Shown here: in pieces, positions 1-5,642 of the stretch | How the letters are laid out: each line of letters opens with the position of its first letter | Numbering within the stretch: the stretch's first letter is position 1 | From: Acidobacteriota bacterium | GTDB lineage: Bacteria; Acidobacteriota; Blastocatellia; Pyrinomonadales; Pyrinomonadaceae | NCBI GenBank assembly: GCA_029862725.1 | Contig: JAOTWT010000136.1 | Span: 1 to 7,436 of the forward strand | DNA: 7,436 nucleotides | Reading direction: 5' to 3' | Program-made: the position numbers and the translations under genes | Notes under the pieces: generated by a model | Told to the model about the DNA's origin: nothing | The model's database searches: none | Seen by the model: the letters and a program-made list of their open reading frames with translations, nothing else

Positions 1-1395
1 TTGCGTCGCGAGCGAGGTGCCGCCGCCGTATGTGGCCACAATAAGTGAAGGAATGGTGATCGAGATATAGAGGTCCTTTTCGGGTGTGAGTTCCGAGTAA
101 AGCATGCCCGCCGAGCTCTCCGAGACATTGGCAACATCCTGTCCGGTGGCGATAAAAATCGCCGTGATCCCGTTAGCCGAATGCGCGCCGTTGTTGTTCG
201 CCCCGGACATAAAGGAACCGACATTCGCGACGCCTGCGTGATAGGTCAAAGACTCGGGCTCGACCCGCATGTGTTCTATAAGCACTTTTCGGGGGATCGT
301 ACATTCCGCAGTGACGCGTTTTCCGCGGGTCCTCATGATGTTCACCTGCGAGGCTTTTTTGTCTGTCGCGAAGTTGGACTCCAGATAGAAATGCTTGATC
401 TTATTGTCCGCGTAACTATCGATAATCCAACTACATGCCGCGAACGTCGCCCGTCCGACCATGTTTTGTCCGGCGGCGTCTCCGGTGGTGTAGTTAAAAC
501 GCAGGTAGACAAATTTGTTGGATGTATAGGGATCGATGTCTTTGAGCCTGGCTACGCTCGAGGTCGCTTCGGCCTCGTCCTTGATCTTGTCGAAGTTTTC
601 AATGACCCACCCGACGAACTTTCGACCCTCGCGTGCGTCTTCGAAAACAAATACGGGCGCTCTTTGCATCGCGTCGCTGACGACCGTCGTCTTTACCCCG
701 CCGCTCAGGTTCAAGACCTTGATACCCCGGTTATAGGAGGCGATCAGAGTGCCTTCGGTGGTTGCGAGCGGAATGAGAAACTCACCTTGTGCGAATTCGC
801 CGTCGACCTTTATCGGTCCTGCAAAGCCGATGGGTATCTGGGCGACGCCCGTAAAATTTTCACAGTTGCCCTCGAGAGTGTGTGCATCGAACGAGAAATT
901 GGAAACGTGTTCGAGACGTGAACCGGTGTATTCCTCTACAAAGCCGCGGCGCTTTTTAATGATCTCATCCGAATAGTCGTCATCCTCCCCGCGCGGGATC
1001 CTGACCTCGAGCTGTCCAACCTCAGCGATCGAATCCTCGACCTCGAACTTGAGTGAACCGTAGCCCTTCGCCTTAACAGCGATTCTGATTTTGTATTTGC
1101 CAAACTCCAAGGGGTCAATCGAAGCGTGGACATGTACGACTTTCTTGAGCGGAAAATCGATCGCGGAGTCATCGGAAATTGAATTCGCAGGAACCACTTT
1201 TCCGTCACCCAAATCGAACGAGATCTTTTCCTTCGGAATTTCCTCGCCGTTAATTTTGATTGATTTGAGCTCGGTGAACTTTACATCCGTGAGGCGGTTC
1301 TTGATCGAAAACATGATCCCGTCATCGGTATTTTTGAGACTGTTGTAGGTATAAAGCTGCCTTAGAAGCATGCTCGGGATAGGTAAAAAAGCCAT
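1..1395 (-). CDS. hmgA: Hydroxymethylglutaryl-CoA reductase, class I type, C-terminus cut by window edge
   Basis: The enzyme reduces HMG-CoA to mevalonate with NAD(P)H, the committed step of the mevalonate isoprenoid pathway. I translated the minus strand from ATG 1395 and read 465 residues with no stop. Family motifs appear in order: ENFTGVAQIPIGFAGP (179-194), TTEG with catalytic Glu214, TGDAAGQNMV (304-313, the dinucleotide-binding DAMGMN-like motif), TDKK with catalytic Lys346, and ATGQD with Asp420. Glu-to-Lys spacing is 132 residues, the same as Glu559-Lys691 in human HMGR, and the DKK motif marks class I. The glycine-rich ATYGGGTSLATQ ends the window, so the catalytic His and roughly the last 55-75 residues lie outside. 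Residues 1-125 form a soluble, probably beta-rich extension; no membrane or sterol-sensing segment is visible. AGAGAGGAA about 9 nt upstream supports the start. The symbol is assigned by family only. Confidence 0.95.
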   Translation of the reverse strand, partial: MAFLPIPSMLLRQLYTYNSLKNTDDGIMFSIKNRLTDVKFTELKSIKINGEEIPKEKISFDLGDGKVVPANSISDDSAIDFPLKKVVHVHASIDPLEFGKYKIRIAVKAKGYGSLKFEVEDSIAEVGQLEVRIPRGEDDDYSDEIIKKRRGFVEEYTGSRLEHVSNFSFDAHTLEGNCENFTGVAQIPIGFAGPIKVDGEFAQGEFLIPLATTEGTLIASYNRGIKVLNLSGGVKTTVVSDAMQRAPVFVFEDAREGRKFVGWVIENFDKIKDEAEATSSVARLKDIDPYTSNKFVYLRFNYTTGDAAGQNMVGRATFAACSWIIDSYADNKIKHFYLESNFATDKKASQVNIMRTRGKRVTAECTIPRKVLIEHMRVEPESLTYHAGVANVGSFMSGANNNGAHSANGITAIFIATGQDVANVSESSAGMLYSELTPEKDLYISITIPSLIVATYGGGTSLATQ

Positions 1396-1405
1396 AACTA
1401 AAGTT

Positions 1406-1424
1406 CCTCTCTTTGTTGGAGAGG
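1406..1424 (-). promoter_or_regulatory. Hairpin covering the HMG-CoA reductase ribosome binding site
   Basis: On the minus strand CCTCTC (1424-1419) and GAGAGG (1411-1406) are perfectly complementary around a 7-nt loop, CAACAAA. The 3' arm is the core of the SD sequence, so the fold would hide the ribosome binding site in any transcript that contains both arms. The sequence and pairing are seen directly; a regulatory role is inference. A 6-bp stem can arise by chance. Confidence 0.35.
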
Positions 1425-1426
1425 CA

Positions 1427-1455
1427 ATTCTACTTCGCGGTTTGTTTTTACACAA
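1427..1455 (-). promoter_or_regulatory. Candidate sigma70-type promoter of HMG-CoA reductase
   Basis: On the minus strand TTGTGT (1455-1450) and TAGAAT (1432-1427) are separated by exactly 17 bp. They match the TTGACA/TATAAT consensus at 4 of 6 and 5 of 6 positions. The predicted transcript start is near 1420, about 25 nt before the ATG. It would give the reductase its own promoter inside a possible three-gene minus-strand run. No start site is known; this is a match by eye. Confidence 0.45.
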
Positions 1456-1523
1456 CGTTTCGCTTTAACGATGCTTACTACCGCGGCATGATTGCCGGAT
1501 TGAAGGTCTATACAGATCCTTTT

Positions 1524-2501
1524 TTATGCCTTTGCGGAGTTCGATTGCCGTTCGAATCGCCTCAACACACGGAGAGCCCGCAAAGTGTTCCACCTGCTGG
1601 GTTTTCCGGCCTTCTCCATTTCGAAATGAACCTGCCCCGGATGCTTCGCGCCGAGGCGCCATCTACCGTCTTTTCCCTTTTTCTTAATCAATAGATCAAT
1701 TGCAGGCTGCATACGCGGATCGAATTCTGTTCCGGAGTAGCGGAAATAATCCAACGCCCGCAGAAAGTCGTACCTCCATCGGCATGGAAAAGAGAGTCTA
1801 AGGAAGTCTTTATGAATGATCTCGCCTGTCCGGTGTGAGAAATAGAGCTTGTGCCGAAGAATAAATTCTTTTGCCGAATGCGTGGCTTTCCTTAGGCCCG
1901 GCAGTCGATAGTCGTATCCGTTTGACTCATATTCCGTGATCCCTTCCAAAACAGAGATAGTGGTATGAAGGGAACTATGGACGGCGCCGGTCCGGTTCAA
2001 CATGCAATTAAAACCGCCGTCCGGCATTACCTGCGACAGGACGCAATCGACGACCGATTCAAGGTGTTCCTGTGCGGTCTTAAAATACGCCGCGTAGTTC
2101 AGAAACATTCCGTTGATGCAGAGGTCGCTTAACTGGGCCTTCCCAATAGGAAGGATTCCGCCGTCTTTAGCCTTTTCATTTTCGGCGACGATATCGATTG
2201 ACTCACGGATTACGCGGTTTGACGGCGAGATACAGAGGTTTCGCAGATCCAGCAAAGTATAGTGCGTCGAGGTCCATTTTGGCTGGTAAAATTTTCTTCC
2301 CCAATGACCATCGGGTCTTCGCCGCGAAAGAATGTCCGCACCCCAACCTTCGGTTTCGATTCTTTTCCTTAAATCGGGACGATCAACCCCCAACAGGTCG
2401 CGGTGCACCTGATATTGAATCGACCGGTCGCCTTCAAGCAGCCACCGTGTTGTTTCTTCATTTACCACTTCGATAATCACGAAATCTTGGAAAGCACACA
2501 T
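1524..2501 (-). CDS. Squalene-cyclase/prenyltransferase-like alpha-alpha toroid repeat protein, function unknown
   Basis: The product is 325 residues from ATG 2501. An in-frame GTG at 2540 would give 338, and an in-frame TAA precedes that GTG by one codon. I chose 2501 because it is an ATG and overlaps the stop of a short upstream ORF (TGATG). Repeats like the QW motifs of terpene cyclases are visible: PDGHWG (residues 64-69), PDGGFN (160-165) and KDGRW (277-281), with the conserved-looking stretches QPKWTSTHYTLLDL (73-86) and PSRWNTLRALRVL (301-313). The protein is about half the length of squalene-hopene cyclase (around 630) and I find no DxDD acid motif, so cyclisation is doubtful. It has no signal peptide or membrane segment and is probably cytoplasmic. 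It lies 128 bp upstream of HMG-CoA reductase on the same strand, so an isoprenoid-related role is possible but unproven. Confidence 0.8.
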   Translation of the reverse strand: MCAFQDFVIIEVVNEETTRWLLEGDRSIQYQVHRDLLGVDRPDLRKRIETEGWGADILSRRRPDGHWGRKFYQPKWTSTHYTLLDLRNLCISPSNRVIRESIDIVAENEKAKDGGILPIGKAQLSDLCINGMFLNYAAYFKTAQEHLESVVDCVLSQVMPDGGFNCMLNRTGAVHSSLHTTISVLEGITEYESNGYDYRLPGLRKATHSAKEFILRHKLYFSHRTGEIIHKDFLRLSFPCRWRYDFLRALDYFRYSGTEFDPRMQPAIDLLIKKKGKDGRWRLGAKHPGQVHFEMEKAGKPSRWNTLRALRVLRRFERQSNSAKA

Positions 2502-2569
2502 CACCGACTCAGCTGGACCATCAATGACGCGACGGAACACCTGTTAAGCGTGCCCGGCAAAAGTCCCAC
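2501..2569 (-). CDS. Possible 22-residue leader ORF coupled to the cyclase-like gene
   Basis: On the minus strand a strong SD, GAGGAG (2580-2575), sits 5 nt before GTG 2569. That GTG opens a 22-codon frame starting MGLLPGTLNR and ending in TGA at 2503-2501. The stop overlaps the ATG of the cyclase-like gene as TGATG, the classic arrangement for translational coupling. The downstream ATG has no good SD of its own, so coupling would explain how it is translated. The peptide resembles nothing I recognise, and its residues show no run of a single amino acid that would suggest attenuation. The SD and overlap are seen; translation is inferred. The alternative is an unused SD and chance overlap, with translation from GTG 2540. 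Confidence 0.35.
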   Translation of the reverse strand: MGLLPGTLNRCSVASLMVQLSR

Positions 2570-2637
2570 AGTCGCTCCTCGAGGGTTAAGGAATCAATTC
2601 GACAGAAGGAGAACGCGTTCAAGACAATTTATCCGAT

Positions 2638-3345
2638 TCACTGTCTGAATTGAACCACAAACATTGCGAGTTGGAGTCCGTCATAGAGGCCGTGCGAGAT
2701 TATCAAAGGCAGAAGCCGGCGAAACTTATAGAAGTAAAAACTCACGACGATACTTTTCAGTCCAATCGAGATAATTCCTGCGGTGCCCTGGTATAGATGA
2801 ACTACGCCGATTAGTGCCGAAGCGAGCACAATCGCGACGATATGCCAATTCGTGCTTTCCTTCAGGTTCCAAAGACATTTCAGGAGAAAAGTACGCGACA
2901 ATTCCTCAAAAACCGCGATACCGATCCACAAAACGGGACCAAACCAGATCACCATCAGCAAAGGGCTATTGGCGAGATCAACCATCGTGTTGATCAGCTC
3001 TTCGTTTGGACGACCGCCACTCGGTATCCACTGATAGATCGTCGTCCTTTCGACAAAGAACATCACAAAATAAACGACGGTGATGCCGAGGCCCGCAAGA
3101 ACATCCGTATACCATTTACCTTCCCTCGAATTAAATGTTTCCGCGAAAGAATCGCCTATGAGGTATTTGTTTAGTGCGAGTATCAAAAGAACGGTTCCGC
3201 CGCCGAAAAGCAGCGGATAGACGGTCATATCAAATGTCGAAAAATTCTCGGTTTGTGTCAGGCGGTACCAGATCATTATTAGATTGATCGGCAAGACCGC
3301 GATACAAATAGCGATGATGTTTCTGAAGGTATTATTCATTGTCAT
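2638..3345 (-). CDS. CPBP-family (Rce1/Abi-type) intramembrane metalloprotease homologue
   Basis: A 235-residue polytopic membrane protein. Hydrophobic segments lie near residues 8-26, 43-60, 83-97, 128-146, 168-183, 190-206 and 212-231. The CPBP signature is recognisable: motif 1 FEELSR (146-151), His183 in GVVHLYQG, and His218 with Asp222 in ISHGLYD. Family members include the CAAX protease Rce1 and bacterial proteins linked to bacteriocin self-immunity; most bacterial substrates are unknown. Here the arginine follows the Glu pair by three positions (EExxR) instead of the usual four (EExxxR), so activity is not assured. The ATG at 3345 lies 11 nt after GGAAGAAG, and a second ATG two codons on (3339) is an alternative. 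The gene is divergent from the exported hydrolase at 3518. The next minus-strand start, the possible leader at 2569, is 68 nt past its stop, so co-transcription with the cyclase-like gene is possible. Confidence 0.8.
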   Translation of the reverse strand: MTMNNTFRNIIAICIAVLPINLIMIWYRLTQTENFSTFDMTVYPLLFGGGTVLLILALNKYLIGDSFAETFNSREGKWYTDVLAGLGITVVYFVMFFVERTTIYQWIPSGGRPNEELINTMVDLANSPLLMVIWFGPVLWIGIAVFEELSRTFLLKCLWNLKESTNWHIVAIVLASALIGVVHLYQGTAGIISIGLKSIVVSFYFYKFRRLLPLIISHGLYDGLQLAMFVVQFRQ

Positions 3346-3346
3346 G

Positions 3347-3367
3347 CCCGGTTTCGCTTCTTCCGGG
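3347..3367 (-). promoter_or_regulatory. Small inverted repeat flanking the CPBP ribosome binding site
   Basis: On the minus strand CCCGG (3367-3363) and CCGGG (3351-3347) pair perfectly around an 11-nt loop that exposes the AAGAAG part of the SD. The 3' arm ends one base before the ATG. The stem is only 5 bp, all G-C, so it could be coincidental. The rest of the 172-bp divergent spacer (3346-3517) is A/T-rich and shows no promoter I would call with confidence on either strand. Confidence 0.2.
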
Positions 3368-3517
3368 AATTCTCCGCAAAAGAGTTTTTCCCAAAAGCGA
3401 CCAAAACAAAAATTAAAGCAATACCCTTGCGAATCATTAAAGTCTACGGCGGGTCGGTGGGTAAAACAACCTGAACTTCAAATGGAACCTCTCGGATTCA
3501 TAATCGTATCGAATCAC

Positions 3518-4984
3518 ATGAACAGGATTTTATCGACTCTGGTCGGCACGGTGTTCGTATCCATGAGCTTAACGACGCAAACGCAATTTGCCCGGTCAGA
3601 GAAACTGACGATTACGCCCTACAGGTTCGAGAACGCAAAAAAAGAAATGGTTGAAGCAGAGCTTGGCCGTTTAAAGGTACCGGAAAACCGTTTGAAAAAG
3701 AATGGAAAGGAAATCGAGGTTGCATTTGTCCGGTTTAAGAGTACTTCTCCAAATCCCGGCGCACCGATAATTTACCTTGCGGGTGGCCCCGGAGGCTCTG
3801 GTGTCGACAGTGCGAAAGGCGCAAGGTATGAGCTGTTTATGGCGATGAGAAAGTTCGGCGATGTGATCGCTTACGAACAACGCGGCACCGGCATGGCCAA
3901 GCCCAACCTTGGGTGCCTGAACTCGCTGGATCTGCCTTTGGACAAACCGCTGACGCGCGATGCTCTTGCCGCACGTGCGATTGATCGTGTTCAAGGCTGT
4001 GCTGAGTTTTGGGCAAAACAGGGCGTGGATGTTTCCGCTTACAACACAAATGAAAGTGCTGATGACATCGATGACCTCCGAAAAGCCCTCGGGATTAAAA
4101 AGATCCGGCTCTGGGGTATCAGTTATGGAACGCATCTCGGAATGGCGACGATCAGGCGACACGGCATTGGCGTCGAAAGTGCGGTTTTGGCCGGCGTCGA
4201 GGGAATGGATGACACCCTGAAACTTCCGGCAAATACGGACGCTCTTTTGGGCGAACTCAATCGACGGGCTAAGTCCGATCCGAAAGTTTCAAAAAAGGTG
4301 CCCGACTTGTTGACTCTCATTAAAAGTGTGCTTGGAAACCTGGAGACGAAACCCGCAACGATCGAAGTTACTGACCCAAGGACGAAAAAAAAGGTTTCGA
4401 TGGTAATAGGTAAATTCGATCTCCAATATATTGTGGGAGCGGCTTCCGGTAACAATGAAGCCCAGTCCGCGTTTCCCAAGATGTTTTATGAAATGTCAAA
4501 AGGCAACTATTCGTCTCTTGGTAGTTATTTGTATGGGATACGCAAGCAAAGGACGCCGTCTATAATGACAGTCGCGATGGATTGCTCTTCCGGGGCGACA
4601 GCAGAGAGGAAAAAGCTCATCGCCAAACAAGCGAGAACCGCTTTGCTTGGTGATGCAATCAACGCACCATTCCCGGACATCTGTAAAGCGATCGGGTCGC
4701 CCGATCTCGGCGATCATTTCAAAAGGCCCGTGAAATCAGATGTGCCCGTTTTGTTTGTCAGCGGAACACTGGATGGTCGTACGCCGGTTTCGAATGCCGC
4801 GGCCGCCGCCCGTGGGTTTGAGAACTATTCGCATCTGATCATCGACGGTGCAGGCCATTCCGACCCTTTATTTCTTTCATCTCCAAAGATCGCAGAAACC
4901 ATGTCAGCCTTTTTTCAAGGAAAGAAGCTTCCGGAAGTCATCAATATTGAGATGGATAGGCCGTTTGAGTTTGTTAGCCTTTAG
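3518..4984 (+). CDS. Exported alpha/beta hydrolase, peptidase S33 / TAP-like (proline iminopeptidase-type)
   Basis: The family cleaves N-terminal residues from peptides or hydrolyses small esters and amides; the substrate here is unknown. From ATG 3518 the product has 488 residues, usual for secreted S33 enzymes with a TAP-like C-terminal part. An N-terminal signal-like segment (Asn2-Arg3, then a hydrophobic stretch to about 19) points to export, with possible cleavage after Ala25. The fold landmarks are complete: oxyanion-loop GGPGGSG (89-95), EQRGTGMAKP (120-129), nucleophile elbow GISYG with Ser202, SGTLDGRTP with Asp419, and GAGHSD with His447. Four cysteines (133, 161, 356, 389) could form disulfides outside the cytoplasm. 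The open frame reaches back to 3284, but that would overlap the divergent CPBP gene and bury the signal peptide; ATG 3482 is a second alternative. No clear SD precedes either ATG. CATAAT at 3502-3507 is a possible -10 box without a matching -35. Confidence 0.88.
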   Translation: MNRILSTLVGTVFVSMSLTTQTQFARSEKLTITPYRFENAKKEMVEAELGRLKVPENRLKKNGKEIEVAFVRFKSTSPNPGAPIIYLAGGPGGSGVDSAKGARYELFMAMRKFGDVIAYEQRGTGMAKPNLGCLNSLDLPLDKPLTRDALAARAIDRVQGCAEFWAKQGVDVSAYNTNESADDIDDLRKALGIKKIRLWGISYGTHLGMATIRRHGIGVESAVLAGVEGMDDTLKLPANTDALLGELNRRAKSDPKVSKKVPDLLTLIKSVLGNLETKPATIEVTDPRTKKKVSMVIGKFDLQYIVGAASGNNEAQSAFPKMFYEMSKGNYSSLGSYLYGIRKQRTPSIMTVAMDCSSGATAERKKLIAKQARTALLGDAINAPFPDICKAIGSPDLGDHFKRPVKSDVPVLFVSGTLDGRTPVSNAAAAARGFENYSHLIIDGAGHSDPLFLSSPKIAETMSAFFQGKKLPEVINIEMDRPFEFVSL

Positions 4985-5051
4985 ATCTCCGTTCGGAAGG
5001 TTAAAGAGCCATTTTCAGATAGTTGGCCACGGCTGTTCAGCATGAATAATG

Positions 5052-5084
5052 AAAAAAGAGGCCGCCTTTTCAGACAGCCTCTTT
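5052..5084 (-). terminator. Strong intrinsic terminator of the cysteine-rich peptide gene, weaker on the plus strand
   Basis: Read on the minus strand, AAAGAGGCTGTCT (5084-5072) and AGGCGGCCTCTTT (5067-5055) form a continuous 13-bp stem with two G-U pairs. It is capped by a GAAA tetraloop (5071-5068) and followed by three further U's (5054-5052), making a run of six. It begins 16 nt after the stop codon at 5101. On the plus strand the two G-U pairs become C-A mismatches and the U-run after the stem is absent, so it would serve the convergent hydrolase gene less well. Confidence 0.9.
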
Positions 5085-5100
5085 CAATCAAGTGAGGTTT

Positions 5101-5325
5101 TTACTTCCGGAGCGGAACGCCTGAGCAGTCTTGCGGGCAATTCCTTTTGTTTTCACCGCAACGCTTGTTACAGAACCCGTCACCGTACTTTCCGCAACTT
5201 GCGGCGGATGCGATGCCCGCTTTACATGCCAACGTACCCGCGTAACCCATGTTTACAAAAAGCGTTATTGCCACCGCAAAAACAAAAACAGCCGAAACTA
5301 CTATCAATCTTCTTGAAAGTTTCAT
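5101..5325 (-). CDS. Small secreted cysteine-rich peptide (74 residues, six cysteines)
   Basis: GAGGAG lies 5 nt before ATG 5325 and a textbook terminator follows the stop, so this is very probably a real gene. The N-terminus (KLSRR, then a hydrophobic segment, about 7-24) is a signal peptide, with plausible cleavage after Ala29 in MGYAG. That would leave a mature peptide of about 45 residues with Cys at 34, 44, 52, 56, 63 and 67, enough for three disulfides. The core DGFCNKRCGENKRNCPQDC (49-67) matches a DGxCxxxCGENxxxCPxDC pattern that I recall from cysteine-rich repeats of secreted proteins, and it resembles the cysteine and acidic spacing of calcium-binding LNR modules. The C-terminal tail is basic. 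TLAC is a poor lipobox, so a lipoprotein is unlikely. Function is unknown: a structural or metal-binding envelope peptide or a secreted effector are all possible. It stands alone, convergent with the hydrolase and divergent from the amidohydrolase. Confidence 0.8.
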   Translation of the reverse strand: MKLSRRLIVVSAVFVFAVAITLFVNMGYAGTLACKAGIASAASCGKYGDGFCNKRCGENKRNCPQDCSGVPLRK

Positions 5326-5438
5326 CGTTTCTCCTCATGTTTGAATGTAAAGGTTAGAGTGGAAGACCAACACGCATTAACAAGGAAAGCTCACAAGAAT
5401 CAATTGATGGTCTTGACGTCGCAAAGAATCAAAGCTTC

Positions 5439-5504
5439 ATCGAAGAACTTTCGATGATTCAACGAATTTGCTTGGGCGGGATTTTATTCGATTTGATCTT
5501 CGAT
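5439..5504. promoter_or_regulatory. Cluster of four TTCGAT/ATCGAA hexamers, candidate operator region
   Basis: ATCGAA at 5439-5444 and TTCGAT at 5450-5455 are the inner part of a perfect 8-bp inverted repeat (5437-5444 and 5450-5457, 5-nt centre). TTCGAT recurs at 5487-5492 and 5499-5504. Members of each pair start 11 and 12 bp apart, about one helical turn. That suggests a DNA-binding protein, or a hairpin in a transcript. The motif matches no operator I know. Confidence 0.35.
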
Positions 5505-5570
5505 AACAAGATATTCTCATTTTTCAAATAAGTTACCCTTACGAATCGAGTTCTTCGAACGCAAAAGCGA

Positions 5571-5601
5571 TTGAGGGAATTAACCACCGCCTTGGTATAA
5601 T
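5571..5601 (+). promoter_or_regulatory. Extended -10 promoter of the amidohydrolase
   Basis: TGGTATAAT (5593-5601) is a perfect extended -10 element, with TTGAGG (5571-5576) upstream at a long 19-bp spacing, which an extended -10 can tolerate. Transcription would start near 5608, leaving about 35 nt of leader. The last T of the -10 is also the first base of an in-frame TTG codon at 5601, which rules that TTG out as the translation start. Confidence 0.65.
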
Positions 5602-5642
5602 TGGGCGCAGATTATTCAAACCCAGATATATTTTATTACCAT

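Larger units (their letters stand above)
5326..5642. other. Divergent intergenic spacer, 317 bp, no gene
   Basis: This spacer separates the cysteine-rich peptide gene (minus) from the amidohydrolase (plus). It holds the peptide's SD at the left edge, a cluster of TTCG/CGAA motifs in the middle (5439-5504, with further copies at 5542-5559), and the amidohydrolase promoter and leader at the right. I see no promoter for the peptide gene that I would call; weak -10-like TCTAAC and TACATT occur on the minus strand without well-spaced -35 boxes. No coding frame in it has a credible start and SD. Confidence 0.7.

Noticed and set aside
181..921. 246-codon plus-strand open frame
   Set aside because: It lies antisense to the HMG-CoA reductase frame, has no SD, and its product shows no family motifs; the minus-strand translation has a complete set.
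1484..1497. CGGCA/TGCCG hairpin after the cyclase-like gene as a terminator
   Set aside because: The stem is only 5 bp with no U-run on either strand, so it is not a credible intrinsic terminator.
2611..2620. Perfect palindrome GAACGCGTTC between the CPBP and cyclase-like genes
   Set aside because: A 10-bp palindrome is expected several times by chance in 7.4 kb, and no second copy is seen nearby.
1..3345. A prenylation or CAAX-processing system formed by HMG-CoA reductase, the cyclase-like protein and the Rce1-like protease
   Set aside because: Bacterial CPBP proteins are mostly unrelated to CAAX processing, no prenyltransferase with a substrate is present, and the cyclase-like protein lacks catalytic motifs. 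Strand and order alone do not support it.
3284..3517. N-terminal extension of the alpha/beta hydrolase frame
   Set aside because: It would overlap the start of the divergent CPBP gene, has unfavourable composition and would bury the signal peptide that begins at ATG 3518.
5224..5235. Lipobox-like TLAC in the cysteine-rich peptide
   Set aside because: The -3 position is Thr and -2 is Leu, a poor match, and Ala29 gives a better signal peptidase I site.
5049..5357. Plus-strand 102-codon frame across the small peptide gene
   Set aside because: It starts inside the terminator region and runs antisense to a gene with SD, signal peptide and terminator; it has no SD or recognisable sequence.
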